Part shown: one piece after another, positions 51,781 through 62,200 of the stretch
Numbering within the stretch: the stretch's first letter is position 1
Layout of the letters: each line of letters begins with the position of its first letter
DNA from: Flavobacteriaceae bacterium UBA5544
Lineage (GTDB): Bacteria > Bacteroidota > Bacteroidia > Flavobacteriales > Flavobacteriaceae
DNA: 63,102 bases
Direction of reading: 5' to 3'
Assembly (NCBI GenBank): GCA_002426755.1
Contig: DINI01000017.1
Coordinates: 37,354 to 100,455, forward strand
The notes under the pieces: model-generated
Seen by the model: the letters and a program-made list of their open reading frames with translations, nothing else
Database searches by the model: none
Told to the model about the DNA's origin: nothing
Made by a program: the position numbers and the translations under genes

Positions 51781-52608
51781 TTATATTTTAAATGTAATTA
51801 CTGGTCGTTTTGCATGGTTCACCAAATCTTCACTGATACTGCCATTGAAGAAATGCGCAATTCCTTGTCGGCCATGGGTGCTGATGCCTATTAAATCTGC
51901 GTCGATTTCGCGAGAAAAGTTTAATATACCTTTTTCTACACTTTCGTCATTATAAAAATTCATTGTGTAGTTGGCAAAAGGGTAATCTTTTATAAAGTCA
52001 TGTATTCTCTTTTTGGCATCACCTGTATTACTGAAATTATTGGGCGTGTTTACCATCAACAAATGGATTTTTGCATTAAATGATTTGGCAAAATCAACCG
52101 CTTGCTTGTAAGTTTCTTTGTTGTCATTCTTAAAATCTGAAGCGAACACAAAATTATCAACTGTAAAATTAGCGTGTTCATTTTTGATGACCAATACAGG
52201 GATATCAGAGGTTCTAACCACTTTTTCGGCATTGGATCCCACAAACATTTCCTTAAATCCGCTCGCGCCGTGTGACCCCATTACAATCATATCCACACCG
52301 TGTTCATGACAGGTATCAATCACAGCACTAAAGTTATTGTTGGCTTTAACCGTTTCATGAACCGTAAGTCCTTCCAAATAATCACTCGCCATGACCTCTT
52401 CAAAACGTTGATGCGCCAATTTCATAAAAAACATAGCTTCAGGGAGTGCGCCACTATGGGTGTTTAAAGCATCAACCTCTTGAAAAGGAATTTCAAGCAT
52501 ATGCATCAAATAAATCTCGCAATCATGTTTTTTTGCTAATTGAGCGGCAACCTTAAGGGAGTTTTCAGCCTCTTTTGAGAAATCGGTCGGAACTAATATT
52601 TTTTTCAT
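51781..52608 (-). CDS. universal stress protein, two UspA domains
   Basis: A 275-residue cytoplasmic protein made of two UspA domains (about 1-145 and 146-275). The first has KKILVPTDFSKEAENSLKVA and the ATP-binding pattern G-x2-G-x9-G-S in MGSHGASGFKEMFVGSNAEK. The second has FVFASDFKNDNKETYKQAVD and a related GISTHGRQGIAHFFNGS. Proteins of this type bind ATP and are made during starvation or oxidative stress. The gene is alone; its 3' terminator is shared with tRNA-Gln, and its start is divergent from the rimP operon. Confidence 0.93.
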   Translation of the reverse strand: MKKILVPTDFSKEAENSLKVAAQLAKKHDCEIYLMHMLEIPFQEVDALNTHSGALPEAMFFMKLAHQRFEEVMASDYLEGLTVHETVKANNNFSAVIDTCHEHGVDMIVMGSHGASGFKEMFVGSNAEKVVRTSDIPVLVIKNEHANFTVDNFVFASDFKNDNKETYKQAVDFAKSFNAKIHLLMVNTPNNFSNTGDAKKRIHDFIKDYPFANYTMNFYNDESVEKGILNFSREIDADLIGISTHGRQGIAHFFNGSISEDLVNHAKRPVITFKI

Positions 52609-52667
52609 GGTGAGAAAGTTGGATTAATAAGTCCTAAATTTAATAATAAAAAACGACTTAATTGTGC

Positions 52668-52699
52668 TTGTGTAAATCAATTTAAAAATTGTATATTTG
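52668..52699 (+). promoter_or_regulatory. promoter of the rimP-nusA-infB operon
   Basis: TTG at 52668-52670, 21 bases, then TATATTTG at 52692-52699, a match to the -33/-7 Bacteroidota consensus with slightly long spacing. The start of transcription would be near 52706, giving a leader of about 58 bases. Confidence 0.6.
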
Positions 52700-52726
52700 C
52701 ACCGCAGTATGGCAAAAGACAAATTT

Positions 52727-52752
52727 GAGGGGACGGGAAGTCCCCTCTTTTT
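52727..52752 (+). promoter_or_regulatory. terminator-like hairpin in the rimP leader (attenuator candidate)
   Basis: GAGGGGAC (52727-52734) pairs perfectly with GTCCCCTC (52740-52747) over a GGGAA loop, followed by TTTTTAT. The structure is an intrinsic terminator by form, yet it lies inside the leader, 11 bases before the rimP ATG. It may be read through conditionally, so it could control the operon by attenuation. Confidence 0.7.
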
Positions 52753-52763
52753 ATAATAAAAAA

Positions 52764-53231
52764 ATGCTGAAAGAATCAACGGTTCAAGCGCTTATTGATA
52801 ATGGATTGGAAGAACGAAATGACCTTTTTCTAATCGATTTAAAAATTTCTCCAGACAATAAAATCAGTGTGATTATAGATGGGGACAAAGGCGTGAGTGT
52901 TGAAGATTGTATTTTTATTAGTCGAGCCATAGAACATAATTTGGATCGCGAAGAAGAAGATTTTTCTCTTGAAGTGACTTCAGCAGGAGCTACTTCACCA
53001 TTAACTGAAAAGCGCCAGTACAAAAAGAATATTGGCAGAACGCTTCAGGTAAAATCCAAAGAACAACCAAAAATTGAAGCCGTACTGACCGAAGTTGATG
53101 ACGAAACCATCACTTTGGAATGGAAAGCTAAAGAGCCAAAACCAGTTGGGAAAGGCAAAATAACAGTGAACAAGCAGGCTAAAATTGCGTATGACGACAT
53201 TTTAGAGGCAAAAGTGATTATAAAATTTTAA
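52764..53231 (+). CDS. rimP: ribosome maturation factor RimP
   Basis: A 155-residue cytoplasmic protein needed for 30S subunit assembly. The ATG at 52764 is used because upstream codons (from 52689) run through the promoter and leader hairpin. The N-terminal domain holds LFLIDLKISPDNKISVIIDG and KGVSVEDCIFISRAIEHNLD; the family motif SLEVTSAGATSPLTEKRQYK (normally EVSSPGxxxPL) is present, then a small SH3-like C-terminal domain. It starts the operon with nusA (12 bases downstream) and infB, an order conserved across bacteria. Confidence 0.95.
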   Translation: MLKESTVQALIDNGLEERNDLFLIDLKISPDNKISVIIDGDKGVSVEDCIFISRAIEHNLDREEEDFSLEVTSAGATSPLTEKRQYKKNIGRTLQVKSKEQPKIEAVLTEVDDETITLEWKAKEPKPVGKGKITVNKQAKIAYDDILEAKVIIKF

Positions 53232-53243
53232 TTCATAGTAGTT

Positions 53244-54476
53244 ATGGAAAATATTGCGCTAATTGATTCTTTTTCAGAATTTAAGGATGATAAATTAATC
53301 GATCGTGTAACGCTGATGGCGATTTTAGAGGATGTGTTGAGAAATGCCCTAAAAAAGAAATATGGAGATGATGACAATTTTGATATCATTATCAATCCCG
53401 ATAAAGGAGATTTGGAGATTTGGAGAAACCGAATTGTGGTAGCTGATGGTGAAGTTGAAGAACCAAACCAAGAAATTGAATTATCTGCAGCACGCAAGAT
53501 TGAACCTGATTTTGAAGTTGGAGAAGATGTCGCTGAAGCTGTGAAATTGATTGACCTTGGAAGACGTTCCATTTTGGCGTTGCGTCAAAATTTGATTTCA
53601 AAAATTCACGAGCATGACAACACCAATATCTACAAACAATTTAAAGATTTAATAGGCGAAATTTATACCGCTGAAGTTCACCATATTCGGCATAGAGCAA
53701 TTATTTTATTGGATGATGAAGGTAACGAAATTATTTTGCCGAAAGAAAAACAAATCCCTTCCGACTTTTTCAGAAAAGGTGAGAACGTTAAAGGTATCAT
53801 AGAGAGCGTTGAGCTAAAGGGGAACAAGCCAACAATCCTTATGTCTAGAACCGCTCCAGAATTTTTGGAGAAATTGTTCGAGCAAGAAATTCCAGAGGTT
53901 TTTGATGGATTGATAACCGTAAAAAAAGTGGTGAGAATTCCTGGCGAAAAGGCCAAAGTAGCTGTTGATTCCTATGATGATAGAATTGATCCGGTCGGAG
54001 CTTGCGTGGGTATGAAAGGTTCAAGAATTCATGGAATTGTAAGAGAATTGGGCAACGAAAATATCGATGTCATCAATTATACAAACAATTTGCAATTGTT
54101 CATCACTAGAGCATTAAGTCCAGCTCGTGTGACATCTGTGAAATTGAATGAAGAGACCAAACGTGCGGAGGTATTGTTGAAACCAGAAGAAGTTTCAAAG
54201 GCCATTGGTAGAGGAGGTCACAACATACGTTTAGCTGGTCAATTAACTGGTTATGAAATAGATGTGTTTAGAGAAGGCGCAGAAGAAGATGTGGAATTAT
54301 CCGAATTCTCTGACGAAATCGAAAGCTGGGTGATTGCAGAATTCAGCAAGGCAGGATTAGACACTGCAAAAAGTATTTTAGAACAAGATGTCGAAGATTT
54401 AGTAAAAAGAACCGACCTCGAAGAAGAAACAATTATTGATGTACTCCGAATTCTTAAAGAAGAATTTGAAGAGTAA
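53244..54476 (+). CDS. nusA: transcription termination/antitermination factor NusA
   Basis: A 410-residue protein. The N-terminal RNA-polymerase-binding domain (1-125) is followed by an S1 RNA-binding domain (about 130-200) and two KH domains (about 200-350: DPVGACVGMKGSRIHGIVRE, AIGRGGHNIRLAGQLTGYEI). A short C-terminal region follows without the acidic repeats of Escherichia coli, as usual for Bacteroidota. NusA controls pausing, termination and antitermination, so it may act on the hairpin in its own leader. It lies between rimP and infB in one operon. Confidence 0.96.
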   Translation: MENIALIDSFSEFKDDKLIDRVTLMAILEDVLRNALKKKYGDDDNFDIIINPDKGDLEIWRNRIVVADGEVEEPNQEIELSAARKIEPDFEVGEDVAEAVKLIDLGRRSILALRQNLISKIHEHDNTNIYKQFKDLIGEIYTAEVHHIRHRAIILLDDEGNEIILPKEKQIPSDFFRKGENVKGIIESVELKGNKPTILMSRTAPEFLEKLFEQEIPEVFDGLITVKKVVRIPGEKAKVAVDSYDDRIDPVGACVGMKGSRIHGIVRELGNENIDVINYTNNLQLFITRALSPARVTSVKLNEETKRAEVLLKPEEVSKAIGRGGHNIRLAGQLTGYEIDVFREGAEEDVELSEFSDEIESWVIAEFSKAGLDTAKSILEQDVEDLVKRTDLEEETIIDVLRILKEEFEE

Positions 54477-54506
54477 CACATATTTAAAGTATATTACAAG
54501 CAATTT

Positions 54507-57221
54507 ATGGCTGATACAATAAGATTAAATAAAGTATTACGCGAACTCAATATTTCCATTGATCGTGCTGTTGATTTTCTAGAATCAAAGGGCGTCAGCG
54601 TGGAAAAAAGTCCGAATACCAAAATATCAGAGGAAGTTCACAGTATTCTTTCCAACGAATTTCAAACGGATGCCAACAAAAAGGCGGAATCCCAAGAAGT
54701 CAGTGAAGCAAAGCACAAGGAGAAAGAAGAACTGCGTGAACAACGTGAGCGTGAGCTTGAAGAAAAGCACCGAAAAGAAGAAGCCAGCAAACAGGTTGTT
54801 AAGGCAAAAGCTGAATTAAGTGGGCCAAAGCAAGTCGGAAAAATTGACTTGAATCCTTCAAAACCAGAACCTAAAAAGGAAGAGCCTAAAGTTGAACAAC
54901 CAAAAGAAGTTGAACCTGAAAAAGCTCCTGAAGTTAAGGCCGAAGAGGTTAAAGAGGACGTTAAAGAGGTAAAAACCGAAAAACCTAAAGAAATAAAAGA
55001 AGAGGAAAAATCAACTTCTGAAACAGAAGAAGACGAAACTCTAAAAACCAAATACCAAAAGCTTACAGGTCCTAAAATTGCTGGTGAAAAAATAGATTTG
55101 TCCCAATTCAATAAGGCAAAAAAGAAGAAAGAAGAACCTAAAAAAGCTGATGCCAATAAAGATGCCTCCAAAAAGAAAAGACGACGCATCAGCAAAGGCC
55201 CGGCGGGTGCTGGTGACAGCAATGGTAGACCAAACTTTGGAGATCGGAATCAAGGCGGGAAAGGTAATTTCAAAGGAAAACCTGGCAATCGCCCTAGCAC
55301 AATCAAGGAGGAGCCAAGTGAAGCGGACGTTCAAAAGCAAGTAAGAGAAACGCTAGAAAAACTTCAAGGGAAATCCTCAAAAGGAAAAGGCGCAAAATAT
55401 AGAAGAGATAAGAGAGATCAACATCGTCAACAATCTGAAAAAGATTTAGAGCAGCAAGAAGCAGACTCTAAAGTGCTTAAAGTAACCGAATTCGTTACAG
55501 CAAGTGAGGTTGCAACGATGATGGACGTTCCTGTGACACAGATTATTTCTGCATGTATGTCTCTTGGGATGATGGTTACGATGAACCAACGTTTGGATGC
55601 CGAAACCCTTTCTGTTGTTGCTGATGAGTTTGGTTATGAAGTTGAATTTGTCACTTCCGATCTTGAAGATAATATCGAGGAGGTAGAAGACAAACCAGAA
55701 GATTTAAAACCTCGTGCGCCTATCGTTACGGTGATGGGTCACGTCGATCACGGTAAAACGTCACTTCTAGATTACATACGTCAAGAAAATGTAATTGCTG
55801 GTGAATCAGGAGGAATAACACAACATATTGGAGCTTACGGTGTGCAGCTCGAAGGCGGACAAAAAATAGCGTTCTTGGATACGCCTGGACACGAGGCCTT
55901 TACGGCAATGCGTGCTCGTGGTGCTCAAGTAACGGATTTGGCAATCATTGTTATTGCTGCGGATGACGCCATTATGCCACAAACCAAAGAGGCTATTGCA
56001 CATGCTCAAGCAGCCAATGTGCCAATTATCTTTGCAATTAATAAGATAGATAAACCGGGTGCTAACCCTGAAAAAGTAAAAGAAGGATTGGCACAGATGA
56101 ATTTGTTGGTTGAAGATTGGGGTGGACAAATCCAATCTCATGATATTTCAGCAAAAACAGGTGAAGGTGTTAAAGAATTATTGGAAAAAGTATTATTGGA
56201 AGCTGAAATATTAGAATTGACAGCGAACCCAAATAAAATGGCGAGTGGTACAGTTGTTGAAGCCTTCCTAGACAAAGGTCGTGGCTATGTGTCTACCATT
56301 TTGGTACAAGCAGGTACTTTAAAAGTAGGTGATTATGTTCTTGCTGGGAAAAACAGCGGAAAAGTCCGTGCCATGCATGATGAACGTGGTAATAACGTTA
56401 AAGAAGCTGGTCCATCTACACCTGTATCTATTTTAGGTTTGGATGGAGCACCGCAAGCTGGTGATAAATTCAGTGTCTTTGAAGATGAACGCGAAGCCAA
56501 ACAAATTGCAGCAAAACGTACACAGTTACAACGTGAGCAATCGGTTAGAACACAACGTCATATTACGCTGGATGAAATTGGAAGACGTATTGCTTTAGGT
56601 GATTTCCAAGAATTGAACATTATCCTTAAAGGTGATGTGGATGGTTCTGTGGAAGCGTTGACCGATTCGTTCCAAAAATTATCAACTGAGGAAATTCAGG
56701 TAAATATTATCCATAAAGGTGTTGGTGCGATTACTGAAAGTGATGTGTTATTGGCAACAGCCTCCGATGCCATTATCATCGGATTTAACGTCCGTCCAAT
56801 GGGTAACGCACGACAAATTGCCGATAAGGAAGAAATCGATATCCGAATGTACTCAATCATTTATGACGCCATTAATGACTTGAAGGATGCGATGGAAGGT
56901 ATGTTGTCTCCAGAATTGAAAGAAGAGATAACAGGTACCGCTGAAATCCGTGAAATCTTTAAAGTATCAAAAGTTGGAACGATCGCTGGATGTATGGTGA
57001 CTACTGGAAAAATATTCAGAAACTCACAGATACGTTTGATTAGAGATGGCGTGGTTATCTATACAGGTGAATTGGCATCACTAAAACGGTTCAAAGACGA
57101 TGCGAAAGAAGTTTCCAAAGGATTCGATTGTGGTATGCAAATCAAGAATTATAACGATATTCAAGAGAATGATGTTATCGAAGCGTTCCACGAAGTTGAA
57201 GTGAAAAAGAAATTGAAATAA
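54507..57221 (+). CDS. infB: translation initiation factor IF-2
   Basis: A 904-residue GTPase that brings initiator tRNA to the 30S subunit. The first 310 residues are a highly charged Lys/Glu/Pro linker that is variable in length in this family. The IF2_N segment (VTEFVTASEVATMMDVPVTQ) precedes the G domain, with G1 GHVDHGKTSLLD, G3 DTPGHEAF, G4 NKID and G5 SAKTG, then domains II, III and IV (GTAEIREIFKVSKVGTIAGC). It ends the rimP-nusA-infB operon and is followed by a strong terminator. Confidence 0.97.
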   Translation: MADTIRLNKVLRELNISIDRAVDFLESKGVSVEKSPNTKISEEVHSILSNEFQTDANKKAESQEVSEAKHKEKEELREQRERELEEKHRKEEASKQVVKAKAELSGPKQVGKIDLNPSKPEPKKEEPKVEQPKEVEPEKAPEVKAEEVKEDVKEVKTEKPKEIKEEEKSTSETEEDETLKTKYQKLTGPKIAGEKIDLSQFNKAKKKKEEPKKADANKDASKKKRRRISKGPAGAGDSNGRPNFGDRNQGGKGNFKGKPGNRPSTIKEEPSEADVQKQVRETLEKLQGKSSKGKGAKYRRDKRDQHRQQSEKDLEQQEADSKVLKVTEFVTASEVATMMDVPVTQIISACMSLGMMVTMNQRLDAETLSVVADEFGYEVEFVTSDLEDNIEEVEDKPEDLKPRAPIVTVMGHVDHGKTSLLDYIRQENVIAGESGGITQHIGAYGVQLEGGQKIAFLDTPGHEAFTAMRARGAQVTDLAIIVIAADDAIMPQTKEAIAHAQAANVPIIFAINKIDKPGANPEKVKEGLAQMNLLVEDWGGQIQSHDISAKTGEGVKELLEKVLLEAEILELTANPNKMASGTVVEAFLDKGRGYVSTILVQAGTLKVGDYVLAGKNSGKVRAMHDERGNNVKEAGPSTPVSILGLDGAPQAGDKFSVFEDEREAKQIAAKRTQLQREQSVRTQRHITLDEIGRRIALGDFQELNIILKGDVDGSVEALTDSFQKLSTEEIQVNIIHKGVGAITESDVLLATASDAIIIGFNVRPMGNARQIADKEEIDIRMYSIIYDAINDLKDAMEGMLSPELKEEITGTAEIREIFKVSKVGTIAGCMVTTGKIFRNSQIRLIRDGVVIYTGELASLKRFKDDAKEVSKGFDCGMQIKNYNDIQENDVIEAFHEVEVKKKLK

Positions 57222-57240
57222 TATTCAATTTAAGTAATAA

Positions 57241-57274
57241 AAAAAGCGACCATAAAATTTTATGGTCGCTTTTT
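57241..57274. terminator. intrinsic terminator after infB
   Basis: A perfect 34-base palindrome (57241-57257 with 57258-57274, core AAGCGACCATAAAA / TTTTATGGTCGCTT) starting with A5 and ending with T5. It separates infB from the convergent SPOR-domain gene and can act on both. Confidence 0.92.
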
Positions 57275-57293
57275 GATTTTTAGAGTGTTATAT

Positions 57294-57683
57294 CTACAAT
57301 TTATTTTTTTCCTTTTTGAAGAATAAGATTAATGCGCTTGGGTAGCTTTTCTTAACCTTTAAAAGTGCTCTGTCTGCTTCCAATCTACTTAAGAAATTCC
57401 CAACATAAATTTTATAGTTTGGAGTTTCGTATTCCATCAATGTTGGCCAATCTCCGAAGAGGCTGTTTGCTTGGCTTTTTGTGTTTTCAGCACCACTTCT
57501 ATCCCCAGAATAAATCCGGATTTTATACAAATCAATGGTTTTAGTATCTTTTTTAAATTCCAACAATTTGTCAATGTCCTTGTTGGAATCAATTGTCACT
57601 TGCCCAGTTTGTGCGTGGCCTTTGTACGAGAATTGCATGAAAATCAAGCAAATAAAAAGTATTTTTAAAAAGGGTTTTTTCAT
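57294..57683 (-). CDS. exported SPOR-domain protein
   Basis: A 129-residue protein with a signal peptide (MKKPFLKILFICLIFMQFSY, to about Gln25). The C-terminal part (about 50-129) matches the SPOR domain, with YKIRIYSGDRSGAENTKSQA, YKIYVGNFLSRLEADRALLK and a final strand (ALILFF). SPOR domains bind peptidoglycan stripped of stem peptides and are found in division and cell-wall proteins. There are no Cys residues in the mature part. The gene is alone, convergent with infB and divergent from actA. Confidence 0.85.
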   Translation of the reverse strand: MKKPFLKILFICLIFMQFSYKGHAQTGQVTIDSNKDIDKLLEFKKDTKTIDLYKIRIYSGDRSGAENTKSQANSLFGDWPTLMEYETPNYKIYVGNFLSRLEADRALLKVKKSYPSALILFFKKEKNKL

Positions 57684-57807
57684 AATGAAATTTATTTTTT
57701 ACAAAAGTATATTTATTAAACTTAATTTCGATCAATAATATTATTTAGAATCTTTATAAATTAACAATTAACAGTTCCCTAACATTTCCCAAATCGACTT
57801 TAAGTAT

Positions 57808-57815
57808 TACTTTTG
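57808..57815 (+). promoter_or_regulatory. -7 promoter element of actA
   Basis: TACTTTTG matches TAnnTTTG, 80 bases upstream of the chosen actA start. The -33 element is not clear. Confidence 0.4.
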
Positions 57816-57895
57816 CGAGAGATTTTTATAACTGTATTTTTTTCTATTTAATGAAAAAATCGTACCAAAGTTTGGAAGATAATTCAACTAACAAT

Positions 57896-59212
57896 ATGCA
57901 ACAGGTGATACTCCGTAAATTAACCTCGACAGTTCTTCGTTTAGGATTTATAATTTTACTCACGTTCTCAACTTCACTCAAAGCCCAAGAAGGCGATCCT
58001 GTCAACGGAAAAAAACTTTTCAATGCCAATTGTGCTGCGTGTCATAAGCTAGATGCAAAAATGGCAGGTCCTGCGCTCCGTAACATTGAGCAGCGTTTGG
58101 CAGACGAACAAGGGCTTGATAGAGCTTGGATCACTAATTGGATACACAACAGTTCCGCTGTCATCAAGTCAGGTGATGCATATGCAAATAAAATTTATAA
58201 GGAGAATAACAATGGGATAATGACTCCTTTTCCGCAGTTGTCGGATCAGGATATTAGTGATATTTTAGCTTATACTGCTGAAAAAGTTGATCCTTGTATT
58301 GCTAACCCTCAACCGGGATGCCCTAACTATGTTGATCCTTCTACTGGTGGAGGAGGACAAGGCGATGGGGGTTCTAACAAATTAATCCTTGGTGCTCTTG
58401 CGCTTCTTTTTGCCTTATTGGCAATGGCATTGATTTTAGTTAGACGTACTTTAAATCGTTTTGCTGAAGCTAAAGGCATTCCAGTTGCCCATGATGAAAA
58501 AAACATTCCAATTTGGAAAGCATTCGTTCAGAATCAGTTTTTAGTTTTGGTCACCTGTATTTTCTTATTGTTGGCCAGTGGATATTTTGTGTATGGTTAT
58601 TTAATGCAAGTTGGTGTTGACCAAGGTTACGAACCAGTTCAGCCGATTCATTACTCTCACAGAATCCATGCAGGTGATAATGGCATCGATTGTAAATATT
58701 GTCACTCTTCAGCAAGAGTTAGTAAAACTTCTGGGATTCCATCATTGAATGTATGTATGAATTGTCACAAGTCAATTTCAGAAGTAGCACCTGAAACTTT
58801 GGCGGAAGGACAAGAGTATGGCGTAGATTACAATGCTGAAATCCAAAAACTGTATGCAGCAGCAGGGTGGAACACAGCTGAACAAAAATACACAGGTGAA
58901 TCGCAACCAGTTAAATGGATTCGTATTCATAACCTTCCAGACTTTGCTTATTTCAACCACTCGCAGCACGTAAGCGTTGGCGGTATTGAATGTCAAACAT
59001 GTCACGGACCTGTTGAAACTATGGAAGTAATGTACCAATTCTCTCCATTGACCATGGGATGGTGCATCAATTGCCATAGAGAAACTAATGTAAAAGTGGA
59101 AGACAATGCCTACTATACCAAAATACACGAGCAATTATCAAAAAAATACGGTGTAGATAAACTGACTGTTGCTCAAATGGGAGGTTTGGAATGCGGCAAA
59201 TGTCATTATTAA
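57896..59212 (+). CDS. actA: alternative complex III subunit ActA with fused monohaem domain
   Basis: A 438-residue c-type cytochrome. I choose the ATG at 57896 over 57851 because it starts a normal signal peptide (MQQVILRKLTSTVLRLGFII). Residues about 35-140 form a monohaem cytochrome c domain (CAACH). A membrane helix follows (about 165-185, ILGALALLFALLAMALILV), then another at about 215-240, and a five-haem domain with CKYCH, CMNCH, CQTCH, CINCH and CGKCH. Alternative complex III oxidises menaquinol and reduces cytochrome c or an oxidase; ActA is its multihaem subunit. It is followed by actB and actC. Confidence 0.92.
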   Translation: MQQVILRKLTSTVLRLGFIILLTFSTSLKAQEGDPVNGKKLFNANCAACHKLDAKMAGPALRNIEQRLADEQGLDRAWITNWIHNSSAVIKSGDAYANKIYKENNNGIMTPFPQLSDQDISDILAYTAEKVDPCIANPQPGCPNYVDPSTGGGGQGDGGSNKLILGALALLFALLAMALILVRRTLNRFAEAKGIPVAHDEKNIPIWKAFVQNQFLVLVTCIFLLLASGYFVYGYLMQVGVDQGYEPVQPIHYSHRIHAGDNGIDCKYCHSSARVSKTSGIPSLNVCMNCHKSISEVAPETLAEGQEYGVDYNAEIQKLYAAAGWNTAEQKYTGESQPVKWIRIHNLPDFAYFNHSQHVSVGGIECQTCHGPVETMEVMYQFSPLTMGWCINCHRETNVKVEDNAYYTKIHEQLSKKYGVDKLTVAQMGGLECGKCHY

Positions 59213-59250
59213 TAAATTAAAAAGCTAGAGTTTTAGTTTTTAGCAAAACA

Positions 59251-59278
59251 CTATCAACTAATAACTATCAACTAATAA
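59251..59278. repeat. two direct 14-base repeats before actB
   Basis: CTATCAACTAATAA occurs twice in tandem (59251-59264, 59265-59278) with a partial third copy, in the 78-base gap between actA and actB, just before the actB start. Confidence 0.8.
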
Positions 59279-59290
59279 CTATTAAAGAAT

Positions 59291-62200
59291 ATGTCATCAA
59301 ACAAGAAATACTGGAAAAGTGTTGAAGAGCTAAACGAAAATAGCTCTATTGTTGAGGCGCTTAAACAGAAAGAGTTTGTTTCAGAAATTCCAACCGACGA
59401 ATTTTTGGGTAACAAATCTGCTTTGGAAGCTTCTTCTACTACACGTCGTGATTTCTTAAAATATGTTGGTTTTAGTACAGCAGCAGCTTCATTGGCTGCT
59501 TGTGAAGGACCAGTCATCAAATCCATTCCTTATGTAGTGCAACCAGAGAGTATTATTCCTGGTGTGGCCAATTATTATGCTACGACCATTGCCGATGGAT
59601 ATGATTTTGCGAGCGTTCTTGTGAAAACCCGTGAAGGTCGCCCAATCAAGATTGAAAACAATGATATGGGGTCATCACATGCCAATGCCCGTGTGAATGC
59701 TTCTGTTTTAGGTTTGTACGACAGTTTAAGAGTTAAATCACCAATGAAAGGTGGTAAAACGATTTCTTGGGGCACTTTTGATGCTGAAACCAATCAAAAA
59801 TTAACCGACCTTAAAGTTGCTGGAAAAGAAATCGTATTGTTAACACAAACATTTGCTAGTCCTTCAACAGCAAAATTGATTTCTACATTCAAAGAAAAAT
59901 ATGGAAATGTACGTCATGTAGTCTATGATGCAATCTCTGAATCCGCTGCACTCGATGCCTACCAAGCAAAATATGGTGAGCGAGCTTTAGCTAATTACGA
60001 TTTCTCAAAAGCTTCAACTATCGTTTCTGTTGGTGCTGACTTTTTAGGAGATTGGCAAGGTGGAGGTTTTGATGCTGGATATGCCCAAGGGCGTATACCA
60101 AAGGACGGAAAAATGTCACGTCACATTCAGGTTGAGGCAAATATGTCTTTATCTGGAGCCAATGCCGATAAACGTATTCCTGCAACACCATCACAGCAAA
60201 AACAGGCTTTAGCGAAGTTGTATAGCGCTATCACTGGACAATCTGCGTCAGTAAATTTACCTGCACATATCGATGAAGCCGTTCAAAAAGCAGCTTCTGA
60301 ATTGAAAAAAGCTGGTAGCAATGGTGTTTTGGTTACGGGAATCAATGACATCAATGCTCAAACAGTCGCTTTAGAAATCAATGCGGCATTGGGAAGTAAA
60401 GCATTTGATACAAAAACGCCAATCACTACAAGACAAGGAAGTGATAAAGCTATTGCAACTCTGATGTCTGATATGAAAGCTGGAAAAGTAGGAGCCATCA
60501 TCATGTGTGGGGTAAATCCTTTATATACACTTCCAAATGCTTCAGATTTTGCAGAAGGTTTGAAGAATTCCTCATTAGAATTATCCATCGCTTTCTCCAT
60601 GAAAGCAGATGAAACAGCTTCGGCTGTACAATATATTGCTGCTGCTCCTCACTATTTGGAATCTTGGGGAGATGTAGAGCTTAAAAAAGGTCATTTTGCT
60701 TTGACTCAACCAACAATTCGTCCTTTGTTCGATACAAGACAATTCCAAGACGCTTTATTGAAGTGGACTGGAAGTGATATGACTTATCATGATTTTATCA
60801 AGGAAACTTGGACAAGTAGCGTATTAGGCGGAAGCTCCTTTAATCAAGCGCTTCATGATGGAGTGTTCGTGTCTGGTGGCTTATCCGTAGCTTCTTTGAT
60901 AGGGGATGAAATGTCCTCTAATACTGAAACTACAGAAGAATCCGTTGAAAGTGTTTCTTCAGCTTCAATTTCTGGTGGAGATGCAGCCAGAAGTTTAGTT
61001 TCATCTGCTGAATCTAACGGACTGGAACTAACTTTATATAGCAAAGTAGGATTGGGTGATGGACAACAAGCCAATAACCCATGGTTGCAAGAATTTCCTG
61101 ACCCAATTACTCGTGTTTCTTGGGACAATTATATATCTGTATCAAAAGCCGATGCTGAAAAGTTAGATATAAAAAATTGGCATGAGGCTGATGGTGGACT
61201 TAATAGTAGTTTAGTTGAGTTGACCGTAAACGGAGTAAAAGAAACCCTTCCAGTAATCATCCAGCCAGGTCAAGCGGTAGGTTCTATTGGATTGCCTTTT
61301 GGTTATGGGCGTACAAAAGGATTAAAAGAAGAAATGCGAACCGGTAAAAATGCCTATAAATTCTATAAAGATTTTAACGCAACCCAAACAGGAGCTTCTT
61401 TAAAAGTTGTTGCTGGCGAACACGAATTTGCTTGCGTACAATTGCATAACACTTTGATGGGACGTGGTGACATTATTAGAGAAACCACCCTCGAAATTTT
61501 CAACACAAAAGATAAATCACATTGGAATGCTATTCCAATGGTGTCATTGAATCACATAGAAACACCTGTAACTTCTCCTGACGTGGATTTATGGGATGAA
61601 TTTGACCGTTCAATCGGGCATCATTTCAATTTGTCAATCGACTTAAATGCTTGCACAGGCTGTGGTGCTTGTGTGATTGCTTGTCATTCAGAAAACAACG
61701 TTCCTGTTGTTGGTAAGGAAGAAGTAAGAAGAAGTAGAGATATGCACTGGTTGCGTATTGATAGATATTATTCTTCTGAAGAAACCTTCGCTCAAGACGA
61801 TGAGAAAAAAGATAATTTCTCCGGACTGTTTGGAGACAATGGTTCATTAGGTGGTTTCAATGAAATGGAATCTGCTGCGATGGATAATCCTCAAGTGGCC
61901 TTTCAACCTGTGATGTGCCAGCACTGTAACCATGCTCCTTGTGAAACGGTTTGCCCAGTGGCTGCAACCTCACATGGTCGTCAAGGTCAAAACCATATGG
62001 CTTATAACCGTTGTGTGGGTACTCGTTATTGCGCAAACAACTGTCCGTATAAAGTACGCCGTTTCAACTGGTTCTTGTACAACAAGAATGATGAATTTGA
62101 TTACTACATGAATGATGATTTAGGCCGTATGGTCTTGAATCCTGATGTGGTGGTTCGTTCTCGTGGTGTGATGGAAAAATGTTCTATGTGTATCCAAAAA

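Noticed and set aside
54662..55222. 186-codon minus-strand ORF, Ser-rich
   Set aside because: Mirror of the Lys/Glu-rich linker of IF-2; the Ser/Phe-rich composition is an artefact of antisense AAG/GAA codons.
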